A stretch of DNA of 64,000 nucleotides from Verrucomicrobiia bacterium (lineage in GTDB: Bacteria; Verrucomicrobiota; Verrucomicrobiia; Verrucomicrobiales; DEV007), in the NCBI GenBank assembly GCA_030425385.1, contig JAUIAH010000004.1, positions 1 to 64,000 on the forward strand, in the 5' to 3' direction. Below the pieces are notes generated by a model, which ran no database searches, was not told where the DNA came from, and saw only the letters and a list, made by a program, of their open reading frames with translations. Of this stretch, positions 19,073-28,777 are shown in pieces (the first letter of the stretch is position 1; every line of letters begins with the position of its first letter). A program made the position numbers and the translations under genes.

Positions 19073-22000
19073 TCAACGATCATCGCGTAACAGTGCTAGA
19101 AGCTGGTCAGGCGAGAGTTTGCCAACGGTTTCCGCTCCCGAAAGGAGGCTGTCTGCGAGATCACGCTTCTCATGATGGAGATCGACAATCTTCTCCTCGA
19201 TCGTCTGGGCCATCACCAAGCGGTAGACCGTGACCGGTCGCTGCTGACCAATGCGATGCGCCCGATCAGAGGCCTGGTCTTCGACGGCCGGATTCCACCA
19301 CGGGTCCATGTGGATGACATAATCCGCAGCCGTCAGGTTGAGTCCCGTGCCGCCGGCCCGGAGCGAGATGAGGAAGACATCGCCCTCGCCCGCTTGAAAG
19401 GCCCGTACGCGTTCGTGACGTTTCTTGGCCGGTGTCTGGCCATCGAGGTATTGATAGGAAATGCCCGCTTCGTCCAGGTGCTCTCGTAAGAGTGATAGGT
19501 GATCGACAAATTGGCTGAATACGAGTGCCTTGTGTCCATTGGCTAACAATTCGTCCAAAGTCTCGGCGAAGAGCCGCCGCTTGGAACTCTCGAGCGTTAG
19601 CTTGGGATCGACGAGTTTCGGATCACAGCAGGCACGCCGCAGTTTCATGATTTCGGCGAGGATTCGCAGCGACTGTTCGCCAGCACTTTCGTCATCGCTG
19701 CCTTCCTCCAAGCGTTTCACGACCTGGCGCCTGAGCGCTTCGTAAAAGGCTTGCTCCTTCTCTGTCGGTTCCACGCGGAGAATGATGTCCGTGCGCGAGG
19801 GGAGATCGTCTAGCACTTCATGCTTGAGGCGTCGCAGGATGAAGGGCCGGATCAAGCGCTTGAGACGAGTACGTGCACCCTCATCGCGCTCCTTGGCGAT
19901 GGGATCGGTGAACTTGACATGAAAACGTTGGCGCGAGCCTAACAAGCCGGGATTGATGAACTGAAAGAGGGCGTGCAGTTCTCCTAGATGATTCTCGATT
20001 GGCGTGCCGGTGGTGATGACTTTGAAATCCGCTTGCAGCTTGGTCGCTGCTTTCCACCGCTGAGTGTCTGCATTCTTGATCGCCTGCGCTTCATCAAGGA
20101 CGATGGTCGACCAGGACACTTTCTCCAAGCGATCGATCTCCAAGGGTAGCAATCCATAGGTGCATAGCACGAGGTCAAAGGGCTCCAGGCCTTGCAAACT
20201 CGCTTCGCGATCTCCTGGGCCAAAGAGCGTGACGTTGAGGGTAGGGGCGAAACGATGGGCTTCCTCCAGCCAGTTCCGCGTCACCGAAGTGGGAGCCACC
20301 ACGAGGGCCGGTCCTGATGGAGCGCGATCTAACAATAGGGCTAACGCTTGAATGGTTTTTCCCAAGCCCATGTCGTCTGCCAGGCAGGCGCCTACCCCCC
20401 AGTGCGCCTGACGCGTGAGCCATTCAAAGCCCTCACGTTGATACGGACGCAGTTCGGCCTTCAAGGTGGATGGCACCTTCGCCTTGTGCGTTTCGGCACC
20501 GCGGAGGCGCTCCAAATGGTCCACCCACTTCTTAGACAAGGTTGCCTCACTCTCTTCTACCAATTCGGTCACGGCGTGCGCCGCTAGCGGATTCAGCCGT
20601 CGCGCTCCTCCTTTCCCTTCCGTGGTGAATGCCTCGAGGTCTCGCAAGCGCGTGCGGAATTCACGGGTGAGCGCGATGAACTGGCCGTCGGCGAGTTTGA
20701 CGAACCGTCCCAAGCTTTCCTCGTTGGCTAACATTTCCAAGAGCGCTTGCAATTGGATCACCTGGTCCTCATCAATGCGCAATTCTCCAGTGAGCTCAAA
20801 CCAGTCTTTGCGAGAGGTGACCTTGAACTTGAGCCGTTGAGCGGTCACTTCCGCAGCGAGCTTGAAGCGTTCGCCTTGCGGCCAGCAGATCTCGACGCGG
20901 TCGCGGAGCGGTTGTATCTCTGACAAAAGCTCTAAACAGGTTTCCGGGTCGGGTAGACGCCATTCGTAAAGCTGTTCCTGCTCTTGATTGCTAAGGGTGG
21001 GGCATTCGCGAAGGAACTCGCTCGCCCGCGCGACTTCTTCCGAAAGGGCGCGCTCGGTCTTGCGCGCCTCTCCTTCCACCTCGCCAAAGACAGTGTGAGA
21101 ACCAATGCCAGGTGCGAAGAAGAAATCGCAGTCTTGCAGCGGTTGCACCAAGAGCGCGACTTTGAGACCGTCGACGAGTGGCGAGAGGTGCACCTGGGGC
21201 GTGAGTTGCGGTTCGAGCGCGATCACCTTGGATTCGCCGTCGCCCACAGCGTCGACATCGGTAAAGACTTGCAGTTTTCCCTTAAGAGACTCTAACGCAG
21301 CGACTAAGCGCTCCTTGCCTTCTGCCGGGATCGTCTGCTCTCCATTACTGAGGCCTAACAGGCGCACCACTTGGATTTCCTCATCGGAAACCTTCATCAC
21401 CGCTAGGCGATTCGGCGTCTCCCACCAGGATTCATAGCCAGAGGAGTGGTGAATACGGAAGTCTCTGGCTGGCTGTAACTCGGCTGCCACCGCACCATCC
21501 GCCCCTTCCCGCAGGATGAACTTCAAGGCGTGCTGCATGACTTCGATCGGTTGCGTCACATTCCCGGACCGAAAGACGAGAGGGTGTCCGCAGAGCTGGT
21601 AAAGCGCTCGATTGGGATCGAGGAAATAGTGTTCGTGAGGCCACCCACCTTGTTCGATGCAGGCGATCACGGGGGTGTCGGCTTCCGTGATCCAGGGCGG
21701 TGATTCCCGCACAAGACGTTTCAGGGCGACACGGCGACCGGCAGTCCACGCGCGGCCTTTCGATTTCTGTAAGTGAGGGACGACCTCGACGATCTGTTCG
21801 CCATACGTACTCACTTCCAATGTCCAAATAAGGCGCTCCTTAGTAGGCTTGCTCGAGGTGACAGAGGGCGGCCGGTGTCCGGCTTTGCTGGCGAACTGTT
21901 CGAGGGCAATCAAGTTGCGCTCCCACGGAGCCAGAGGCTTGCGCTCCGAGGTCCATGGGACGACGTCGGGAAACTTGCCAGAATCAATATCCGTATCCGC

Positions 22001-23209
22001 GGAACTCAGAAAGGCGGTTCCGACCGCGACGGGCAGCCACAGGTGATGCCCGCGAGCGTTCTCGGTGACCTGGATGACCATTTCCTCCCATTCATCCGCC
22101 ATGGGAAGGCCACGCCAACTCCACGTGTGCGCAATGATGAGTCGCGCCAAGGAGGACTGCTGCTCGGCCCGGGCGAGGTCGTAGGAACCCACCTCAGTGA
22201 CACCTTTGAGCGTGCGATGAATTTCGTCTAACAAAAGTGCGGAATGCCCCTTGCGTTTGCCCGGCTCCAGAGACATGAGGTGCTCGTTCAGCGTGGGATC
22301 GTCGAGCATGGCGAGACTGACTGTCAGAAGCGCGTCCAGGGCCGTGTGGACCTTGCGACTCCCGCGCAGAGCCAAACCTTGAGTGAGAGCCTCGATGCTT
22401 TCCTCGCGCTTTCCTTGAAAGCAAGCGATGACTCCCGCGAGGCACCAGCCCTCACATCGGCGCGTCTTAGGCTTACACGCTTTCAATTCGGACGCCACGA
22501 CGCTGGCCCGAGCGAGATCTCCTTGCAGCAGGAGCGCCTCGCCCAAGGCCACGCGATGCTTAATCTCAACGTTCTCGAGATAGCGCACCCACTCGGGCAT
22601 GTAGGCAAGGTGCCAACTCAGAACCTCTCGGACTTTGGGGAGCAGTTTCGTTTGAATGGACTCGGGTAGGATCCGAAAGCGCTCACAGCTGAAAGGATAG
22701 GCGACGAAGGAGAGGTCATCAGAACTGATCCGGACAGAGTGAAATATTCCCGATTCAGGCGTGAGCGCCTCAGTGAGAGTCTTCTGATTCTTGTCCCAAT
22801 AAGCAGCGTGGGCTTTCCGCACCATTCTGCGAGCATTAATGTCATAGCTAGTGAAACCGATCTCTTCGATCGCACTCAGCCAGCTGAGATTGCTACCTTC
22901 CTCACTGGCGATTTCACTGATGCCTCCATAGAAATCGCTGGACACTTCCAAAGGATGGCCACTAGCAAAAGTGCCGAAACCGGCTCTGGCGATCTTGTGA
23001 AATAGGGTCTTCACATCTTCGCCAATGAACTTCCCGTGTCCAGATTGGTTCAACCGGTCCTTGAAGGCACTCATGCTGATAGGCTTGAGGATGGCCGCGA
23101 GCATGCAGGCCATCTTCCGCTCCGTGAGTGTGAGATCCTGATAGAACGTGCGAATAGCCCGCGCGATCGCAGGGGGTAGGACACTTGTTGTTGGAGAGTC
23201 AGGATTCAT
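19073..23209 (-). CDS. SNF2-family DEAD/DEAH-like helicase (SWI2/SNF2 ATPase)
   Basis: A 1378-aa protein. The C-terminal 460 residues are a complete SNF2 motor: motif I DDMGLGKTIQALALLL (about 945), motif II in TIVLDEAQAIKNADT (about 1040), VITTGTPIENHLGELHALF, and the HelC half with LVFSQFVDHLSLLREHLDEA and SDRAHRIGQQRPVTVYRL. Residues 1-900 are low in known domains and contain repeat-like helices (about 210-330). Bacterial SNF2 proteins remodel protein-DNA complexes; this long form is common in Verrucomicrobia. It converges with the DUF1501 gene and overlaps queA by 4 bases (ATGA), so it is co-transcribed after queA. Target unknown. Confidence 0.9.
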   Translation of the reverse strand: MNPDSPTTSVLPPAIARAIRTFYQDLTLTERKMACMLAAILKPISMSAFKDRLNQSGHGKFIGEDVKTLFHKIARAGFGTFASGHPLEVSSDFYGGISEIASEEGSNLSWLSAIEEIGFTSYDINARRMVRKAHAAYWDKNQKTLTEALTPESGIFHSVRISSDDLSFVAYPFSCERFRILPESIQTKLLPKVREVLSWHLAYMPEWVRYLENVEIKHRVALGEALLLQGDLARASVVASELKACKPKTRRCEGWCLAGVIACFQGKREESIEALTQGLALRGSRKVHTALDALLTVSLAMLDDPTLNEHLMSLEPGKRKGHSALLLDEIHRTLKGVTEVGSYDLARAEQQSSLARLIIAHTWSWRGLPMADEWEEMVIQVTENARGHHLWLPVAVGTAFLSSADTDIDSGKFPDVVPWTSERKPLAPWERNLIALEQFASKAGHRPPSVTSSKPTKERLIWTLEVSTYGEQIVEVVPHLQKSKGRAWTAGRRVALKRLVRESPPWITEADTPVIACIEQGGWPHEHYFLDPNRALYQLCGHPLVFRSGNVTQPIEVMQHALKFILREGADGAVAAELQPARDFRIHHSSGYESWWETPNRLAVMKVSDEEIQVVRLLGLSNGEQTIPAEGKERLVAALESLKGKLQVFTDVDAVGDGESKVIALEPQLTPQVHLSPLVDGLKVALLVQPLQDCDFFFAPGIGSHTVFGEVEGEARKTERALSEEVARASEFLRECPTLSNQEQEQLYEWRLPDPETCLELLSEIQPLRDRVEICWPQGERFKLAAEVTAQRLKFKVTSRKDWFELTGELRIDEDQVIQLQALLEMLANEESLGRFVKLADGQFIALTREFRTRLRDLEAFTTEGKGGARRLNPLAAHAVTELVEESEATLSKKWVDHLERLRGAETHKAKVPSTLKAELRPYQREGFEWLTRQAHWGVGACLADDMGLGKTIQALALLLDRAPSGPALVVAPTSVTRNWLEEAHRFAPTLNVTLFGPGDREASLQGLEPFDLVLCTYGLLPLEIDRLEKVSWSTIVLDEAQAIKNADTQRWKAATKLQADFKVITTGTPIENHLGELHALFQFINPGLLGSRQRFHVKFTDPIAKERDEGARTRLKRLIRPFILRRLKHEVLDDLPSRTDIILRVEPTEKEQAFYEALRRQVVKRLEEGSDDESAGEQSLRILAEIMKLRRACCDPKLVDPKLTLESSKRRLFAETLDELLANGHKALVFSQFVDHLSLLREHLDEAGISYQYLDGQTPAKKRHERVRAFQAGEGDVFLISLRAGGTGLNLTAADYVIHMDPWWNPAVEDQASDRAHRIGQQRPVTVYRLVMAQTIEEKIVDLHHEKRDLADSLLSGAETVGKLSPDQLLALLRDDR

Positions 23210-24186
23210 AGGATCAACATGGCATCGCCGTAGCTGTAGAATCGGTAGCGGTTCTCCACCGCCTTAGTATAGGCTTCCAGGATCAGTTCACGGGAGGCGA
23301 AAGCACTTACTAACATGAGCAACGTGGATTGGGGTAAGTGGAAATTGGTGAGCAGGCGATCCACAACGCGAAAGGTGTAGGGTGGGTAGATGAAGATACC
23401 CGTTTCGCCCTCGCAGGCTTGCAGCGGACCCTCGGCGGCACAGTGCTCGAGCACCCGAGTCACCGTGGTTCCCACCGCGACAACACGCTTGGCTCGCGCG
23501 ATGGCTTCAACCGTAGGAACGGCGAGGGCAAAGCGTTCCACGTGCATCTCGTGATCGACCACGCGCTCAGCGTTCACAGGCTTAAAGGTGCCCACGCCCA
23601 CATGCAAGGTCACGAATGCTCGCGGCAACGATTGCATGAGGTCTTCGCTAAAGTGTAAGCCCGCCGTGGGCGCCGCCACCGCGCCGCCTTGGTTGGCATA
23701 AACTGTCTGATACCGCGATTCATCCGCATCGTCACTGTCGCGCTCCATGTAGTGTGGCAAGGCAAGAGAGCCATGGGCGTCGACATCGACCTCCCGGTCA
23801 AACACAATGAGGCGATCGCCATTGGGCAAGATCTCCTTCACTGTGCCAGTAGCGTCGCCCAGAGCGATCTGATGCCCGACTCGGAGCTTCTTTCCCGGTC
23901 GCACCAGGCACCGCCAGCGCAGGGGATCAGTGAAGTCGAGCCGTAGGAGTTCTTTCTTCCTGTCATTGGAATAAAACCGAGCTCGCATCACCCGCGTGTC
24001 GTTGAAGACACACAAGTCATCCGCCTCCACAAAGGATGAAAAGTCTGCAAAGACCGCATGATCAATGGCACCGGTCGCGCGGTCCACCACCAGCAGACGG
24101 GAATCGCCGCGATGCTTGGGAGGATGCGTCGCAATGAGTTCCTTCGGCAAGTGATAGTCGAAATCAGCTGTTCGAAGAGCGCTCAT
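23206..24186 (-). CDS. queA: S-adenosylmethionine:tRNA ribosyltransferase-isomerase
   Basis: A 326-aa QueA, close to the family length. It transfers and isomerises the ribosyl group of SAM onto 7-aminomethyl-7-deazaguanine in tRNA, giving epoxyqueuosine. Family motifs are visible: FDYHLPKELIATHPPKHRGDSRLLVV at the N-terminus (with the expected HYELP-like core), VFNDTRVMRARFY, GAVAAPTAGLHFSEDL, TLHVGVGTFKPV, and NFHLPQSTLLMLVSAFA near the end. It lies between the glycosidase/GT gene and the SNF2 gene with 4-base overlaps on both sides, an operon of functionally unrelated genes. No preQ1 riboswitch is evident, as expected for a downstream operon position. Confidence 0.96.
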   Translation of the reverse strand: MSALRTADFDYHLPKELIATHPPKHRGDSRLLVVDRATGAIDHAVFADFSSFVEADDLCVFNDTRVMRARFYSNDRKKELLRLDFTDPLRWRCLVRPGKKLRVGHQIALGDATGTVKEILPNGDRLIVFDREVDVDAHGSLALPHYMERDSDDADESRYQTVYANQGGAVAAPTAGLHFSEDLMQSLPRAFVTLHVGVGTFKPVNAERVVDHEMHVERFALAVPTVEAIARAKRVVAVGTTVTRVLEHCAAEGPLQACEGETGIFIYPPYTFRVVDRLLTNFHLPQSTLLMLVSAFASRELILEAYTKAVENRYRFYSYGDAMLIL

Positions 24187-26621
24187 TTCTCCATGACCTT
24201 CAACCCTGCTTTCTCAGCCAGATGACCCAAGGAATCCAGCCACCGCCGTAGGCAGCGCCGCGTGTGAATGGTCACGGCTCCCAGGAGGAGGGCCACCGCG
24301 ACACCACCGTAGCCGGCCCACCACCAATGGCCTCCCATAGCTTGACCCAAGACAAAGACGGTGAGGAGAGTCAGCGACGCCCAGACACCGCGTTTCAAAT
24401 AGGCTTTCACCCCGAGTCGTGTGAGTCCTTCGCGTTGATCATGATGTTCCGTCACGGTGAGGAGCGTCACATTCGCGACCGCCGTAGAGGGCAAGAGCAG
24501 ATCAAATGGGGACCACTGATTGGGTTTGGTCGGGCCTAACTGATGCCCACCTAACAAGAGATCCTTGCGCACCTCTGCTAGGATCGCTTCGCGACCAATG
24601 CCAGCGGTATTCCAAAAGGCCCGTTCCGCATGGAGAAAGGGCATCGACCATCGCCGTGGCGCTGCCAATAACCAACGAGCACTCTGACGTCCCATCGTCG
24701 GTGCCCAGTGGAGCCAGGCCAACCAAAGACGGCCCTTCCACGCAGTAGCACCGCGCGGTAAGGCAACGGTCCAGGCCAGCTGCGTTGCCAGCCCTAGTGA
24801 TATCGTTAGCATCAGCGCAGCCAGCCACCACGCCATCGTCACACCGCAGCCAAACACGAACAGCAAAGCAATTGCCGCTAGCCAGGGAAAGGATAGCGGC
24901 ACGCTCGTCCAGAACGGATCGGTCCGTCGTGGATGATAGATGGTTTGAAACGGGGCCATGCCATCAGCTCCGAAATAGATCACCGGCCGAGAGAGTGCGC
25001 GCGCGGCCAAAGGTGCGTAAACGGTGCCTTTCCAATCCGCTGTGCCCGCTGGCGTGAACTTCTGCGGATGATCCCATTGCAGCAACGCCTCTGCCTTTCC
25101 ATAGCCCACCTGTTGACGGGCGAAGGCCCGCCAGGTCTTGCGTCGATGGTGCCACACCACCGCATTCGGGGCGAATCCCAGGACGCGGTCATCGGCTTGC
25201 AGCCGCCAGCAGAAATCCACATCATCCCCAGCCACGCGATAGTGTTCTTGAAAGCCCCCGACCGCGTGGAAGGCGTCGCGGGTCACCGCCAAATTGCACC
25301 CTGGCAAGTGTTCCGCCCGATAGTCATCCAGCATCACGTGGGTCGGGTTTCCGGGCGCTGCAGCCACACATTGTTCCACAATCTCATCAGTTTCTGGAGC
25401 GATGTTAGGGCCGCCACAGGCATCCAGACCTTGTGTCGTCATTTCCTGCACGAGAAACCCTAACCAATCGGGATCGGGTTCACAGTCATCATCAGTGAAG
25501 ACCAAGATCGCACCCGTGGCCTCACGGGCACCCCGATTGCGTGCCGCACTCAGACCCAAAGGTTCTTGCCGCACATAGCGCATGCCCTCGTGTTCACTCA
25601 CCATCACCTCGATGCCGGGGCGCGACCCATCATCGATCACGATCACCTCTTGATCGGGGTAGTGGCTCGTGGCCAAGGCTCGCAGACAGGCCGGCAGATA
25701 CGCATGGCCATTACGAGTGCAGACGATGACCGAGACACGAGGGGGCGCCGTCAGCGTTGGACGCCAGGGCAACGCTTGCAAGAGCGCTGACACATCAGCT
25801 GCGCTCGGTTTCGGCGAACGATCGCGCGCCACGATGCCAAAGCCCCAATCGTCCATCTGGCGCCCGCCATTGAACCAGTCGTCCGTATAGCTAAAGAGAA
25901 AGGAACCTGCCGCCCCGCTCGCATAGATCTCCTCCGTCAGCCACGCCAAGACCTCCGCCTGCCGCGCCTCACCATTGCGGAGACTGTCCAATCCATACTC
26001 CGACACCACCAGAGGCCGATCATCCGCCAGATGATGGAGACGGCGCAGGTAGCGCTGAAGCGCGGGCCGTTCTTCCAAGTAGATATTGAAAGCCGTGAAA
26101 TCGGCATTCCGCGGGTGCAAATACTCCGTGGATGGGTAATTCGCATAGGCTAGCAGCCGGTTCGGATCCTCCGCTCGCAAGGTCACAAATGCCTTCTCCA
26201 GAAAGCGACGCACGCTCTCGCCCCCCATCCACCGCACCAGCGTCGCCGGAATCTCATTCCCAATGAAATACCCCGCCACCGCCGGAGCCCCTTGCAACGC
26301 GCGCACATCGGCCACCAATCCCGCCAACACCGCCTCGCGCGACTCCCGGAAGTCCGTATTGCTCGCCCATTTCAGCGAGACAAACACCGCCAGATCGCGC
26401 GCCGCACACGCCTGTAAGAACGCCGGAGAAGGGCGCTCGTAGATGCGCAAAGCGTCGAATCCCAGGGAAGCGATGTGGTCCAAATCCCGCTGGCACGCCG
26501 CCTGTTCGCCCAGTGGCTTCTCGAAGGGGCCATAAGCAATGCCGCGAAGAGGGGCACGGACAGTCCCGCGACGCAGGAACCGACCGTCCCGCGCCCACTG
26601 CGTCGCTTCGGAAACATTCAC
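24183..26621 (-). CDS. Glycosidase-like / family 2 glycosyltransferase fusion, membrane protein
   Basis: An 812-aa protein with two enzymatic halves. Residues 20-285 look like a TIM-barrel glycoside hydrolase of the GH2/GH5 type, with Glu123 in GYFIGNEIP and Glu208 in LVVSEYGLDSL in the positions of acid/base and nucleophile. Residues 294-540 are a GT-A family 2 glycosyltransferase: PRVSVIVCTRNGHAYLPACL, the metal-binding FTDDDCEPDPDW, and GGFQEHYRVAGDDVDFCWR. The rest carries four or so membrane segments (FPWLAAIALLFVFGCGVTM and WWWAGYGGVAVALLLGAVT among them). It probably builds and trims a surface glycan at the inner membrane. ATG 26621 opens the frame, and its stop overlaps the queA start. 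Confidence 0.85.
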   Translation of the reverse strand: MNVSEATQWARDGRFLRRGTVRAPLRGIAYGPFEKPLGEQAACQRDLDHIASLGFDALRIYERPSPAFLQACAARDLAVFVSLKWASNTDFRESREAVLAGLVADVRALQGAPAVAGYFIGNEIPATLVRWMGGESVRRFLEKAFVTLRAEDPNRLLAYANYPSTEYLHPRNADFTAFNIYLEERPALQRYLRRLHHLADDRPLVVSEYGLDSLRNGEARQAEVLAWLTEEIYASGAAGSFLFSYTDDWFNGGRQMDDWGFGIVARDRSPKPSAADVSALLQALPWRPTLTAPPRVSVIVCTRNGHAYLPACLRALATSHYPDQEVIVIDDGSRPGIEVMVSEHEGMRYVRQEPLGLSAARNRGAREATGAILVFTDDDCEPDPDWLGFLVQEMTTQGLDACGGPNIAPETDEIVEQCVAAAPGNPTHVMLDDYRAEHLPGCNLAVTRDAFHAVGGFQEHYRVAGDDVDFCWRLQADDRVLGFAPNAVVWHHRRKTWRAFARQQVGYGKAEALLQWDHPQKFTPAGTADWKGTVYAPLAARALSRPVIYFGADGMAPFQTIYHPRRTDPFWTSVPLSFPWLAAIALLFVFGCGVTMAWWLAALMLTISLGLATQLAWTVALPRGATAWKGRLWLAWLHWAPTMGRQSARWLLAAPRRWSMPFLHAERAFWNTAGIGREAILAEVRKDLLLGGHQLGPTKPNQWSPFDLLLPSTAVANVTLLTVTEHHDQREGLTRLGVKAYLKRGVWASLTLLTVFVLGQAMGGHWWWAGYGGVAVALLLGAVTIHTRRCLRRWLDSLGHLAEKAGLKVMEK

Positions 26622-26699
26622 GCCGCCAGACTATCGGCGCCCCCACCCAAGTCAATGGAGCCGATTCTCCAGGCAGTCAGAAGAAATGAAGAACCTCTC

Positions 26700-26727
26700 T
26701 TGACACCCGGGGCGCTCGAACTAATCT
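26700..26727 (+). promoter_or_regulatory. Sigma-70-type promoter of tRNA-Arg
   Basis: A perfect -35 box TTGACA (26700-26705), a 16-base spacer, then TAATCT (26722-26727), with the tRNA starting 14 bases after the -10 box. The GC-rich discriminator GCCGCCC just upstream of the tRNA is typical of stringently controlled stable RNA promoters. Confidence 0.75.
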
Positions 26728-26740
26728 GCCGCCCACCCAA

Positions 26741-26814
<74 letters not shown>

Positions 26815-27144
26815 CTTTGATTATCAGGGAGTTATGAAAGTTTGTCCATTTCGGGTGAACGTACTTTATGCATTTTTTATGCATTTTTTCGGTTCTAAAT
26901 TGTTCCCATCTCCGCCTTTCTGAGCCCATTCCTTTCGCGCGTGCCGGTCGATTCTGTGTTTTTTCGAGGCGGCGCGAGGTCATCTGCAGGTAGCCGCTGA
27001 TCCCGCAGTTGCTTTATCCGTTCCGCAGATGGATCTCTTCACGCCTCGGCAAACATCGATCGATGGTGTACCCGAGATCCGAGGCGCTCGAATGCAGGAA
27101 CGTTGGGAACCCTGATCTGACTTCTTGGCGACCTGCCAGACTCT
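26815..27144. other. Gene-poor stretch after tRNA-Arg
   Basis: I see no convincing gene in these 330 bases. An 11-bp tandem direct repeat, ATGCATTTTTT, occurs at 26868-26878 and 26879-26889. The T-runs could terminate the tRNA transcript or form bent DNA. The small minus-strand frame that ends in a GFEPLTF-like peptide is only the reverse reading of the tRNA T arm. Confidence 0.5.
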
Positions 27145-28233
27145 TCAACCGCCAGTCTTGGCCAGCTGATACTCCCGCGAGAGGTCGATCCCCACATCCG
27201 TTCCCGGCATGATGAGTTGGAATGCGGCGTACATGCTGCTGACGATACGCATCGCGGTGGATTCTCCTGGTAGGCAGCGCAGTTGATAGGTGGTCTCGGA
27301 ATCTTTCAGGTTCAGGCCGCGTTGCCCGGCCATGGCGAGTTCGTGGGCGGCCAGGCGGAGTTCCTCTGGAGACATCTTCCCGAAGGCATCGAGGGCTTCG
27401 CGCATGTACATCACGGCGTCCATGCGCAGCATCTCCTTGCCTTGCGAATCCTTGGGCCGCAGGTCGCGGCCGGTGTGGCGATTGATCCCGGCTTCGGCTT
27501 GCTCGGCGACACCATCAAGTGGCTGGAGCGTGAGACACTTTTTGTAAGCGTCGATCGATGAGTCCACATCGCCCAGCGATTCCCGGACTTGTCCCAGACC
27601 CAGCCAGTTGATCGGATCGTCTGGGAGCAACGACGCAGCTTTCGCCAAAGCGGTCTCCGCGTCCTTCAGACGTCCTTCCATCAGGCGCAACGTTCCGCCA
27701 AGCGCCCGCCAACCGAAGGGATTGTCCGGAGCGCGCTTCGTAGTCTCTTCAAGAATGTCAATGGCGTCATCGTACCGCTTCTCACGGGCGTAGCTTAACC
27801 CCAGCGTTGTCCGCGCATTGATGTGATCGGGATCGAGTGCGATGGCCTTGCTGAGGTGATCGCGTGCTTCATTAAAGAGCTGAAGATCGGAGAGCGCCGC
27901 GCCGAGATTGAAGTGCAGATCCGCGTCCTCGGCGTGCGAGGGCTCCAGGATCTTGAGCATCCGCACGCCGCGTTGGTAGTCGCCTTCCCGCAGGAGTTTC
28001 ACCGCCCGCTGGAGGTTCCTCGGCCCCGCTTTGCCGTTGTCCGTCCACGTCACCGTGATCTGGCGCTCCGTCACTGTCACCGAACCGTCGAGTCCAAACG
28101 CAGCCAGATCTGTCGAGATGAGATCCGAGACAGCGGCTGCAAACGCATCCGTGCCCGGTTCGCGGGCATTGGGTGGCAGCAAAGACACGTCCAAGGCTTC
28201 GGGTGACAGGTGGATGGTGTAGGAAGGTTCCAT
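27145..28233 (-). CDS. Tetratricopeptide-repeat protein
   Basis: A 362-aa protein with four to five TPR units between about residues 95 and 240 (ADLHFNLGAALSDLQLFNEA, INARTTLGLSYAREKRYDDA, PFGWRALGGTLRLMEGRLKD, INWLGLGQVRESLGDVDSSI). The C-terminal part contains MSPEELRLAAHELAMAGQRG and AFQLIMPGTDVGIDLSREY. I choose the start at 28233 (MEPSYTIHLSPEAL), because the extra 37 residues of the longer frame are Arg- and Pro-rich and look non-coding. GC content is high, like the chromosomal part. TPRs scaffold protein contacts, and no enzymatic domain is seen. It could be the last chromosomal gene before the defence island, though the boundary is not certain. Confidence 0.8.
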   Translation of the reverse strand: MEPSYTIHLSPEALDVSLLPPNAREPGTDAFAAAVSDLISTDLAAFGLDGSVTVTERQITVTWTDNGKAGPRNLQRAVKLLREGDYQRGVRMLKILEPSHAEDADLHFNLGAALSDLQLFNEARDHLSKAIALDPDHINARTTLGLSYAREKRYDDAIDILEETTKRAPDNPFGWRALGGTLRLMEGRLKDAETALAKAASLLPDDPINWLGLGQVRESLGDVDSSIDAYKKCLTLQPLDGVAEQAEAGINRHTGRDLRPKDSQGKEMLRMDAVMYMREALDAFGKMSPEELRLAAHELAMAGQRGLNLKDSETTYQLRCLPGESTAMRIVSSMYAAFQLIMPGTDVGIDLSREYQLAKTGG

Positions 28234-28404
28234 GCGTGAGGGTGATCTCTCTTGTGAGCCAGCCTCAGTGGGCCGGCATCCGATTTCAAGCCCAGACCCG
28301 CGATCAAATCTCGCCAACGTCGGCTTCTCTGCGATCCGAGACACTGACCTGATCTAACCAAACAACACCATTGCCGATTGACGCTCACGCTGCCGCGAGG
28401 GACG

Positions 28405-28746
28405 ATGTCGAACATGCCTGACAAGCCAATGCTGTTCGACCCGGGCCGAGTCACCGGCACGCCGGGTGCCATCGCCGCTCTCCAATCGGCGGGCATCGAT
28501 CCAGTGTCGTTGATCGACCGGCATGTGTCAGGGGATTTCGGAGACGTGGGCCAGATGAGCCCTGACAGCGTGGCTCCCCAGAGCAACCCTCAGCACGACG
28601 ACGGCCTCGAACTCAACACGATGGCCGTGCTCAATGGCGTCGACCGCATCCTCAGCATCTACACCATCAGCGAAGGCACCACCGTCTGGGTCGAAACCGT
28701 CTCCGACCGCTCCTATACCACCATCATGTTGCCCGAGGATTACTGA
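28405..28746 (+). CDS. Small conserved protein (often annotated plasmid-related / RM subunit M)
   Basis: A 113-aa protein of a widespread family of about 100 residues, recognised by GTPGAIAALQSAGIDPVSLI, DRHVSGDFGDV and the C-terminal strands GVDRILSIYTISEGTTVWVE and DRSYTTIMLPEDY. Databases often label it type I restriction endonuclease subunit M or plasmid-related protein, but it has no methyltransferase motifs and its function is unknown. Start ATG 28405 (MSNMPDKP) is likely; 28378 and 28414 are alternatives. It is the only plus-strand gene in the 27-58 kb stretch and converges on the Argonaute-associated nuclease gene, leaving a 31-base gap. Confidence 0.75.
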   Translation: MSNMPDKPMLFDPGRVTGTPGAIAALQSAGIDPVSLIDRHVSGDFGDVGQMSPDSVAPQSNPQHDDGLELNTMAVLNGVDRILSIYTISEGTTVWVETVSDRSYTTIMLPEDY

Positions 28747-28777
28747 GGGTCATTGATCCTACGGTCTGTCAGAACCG

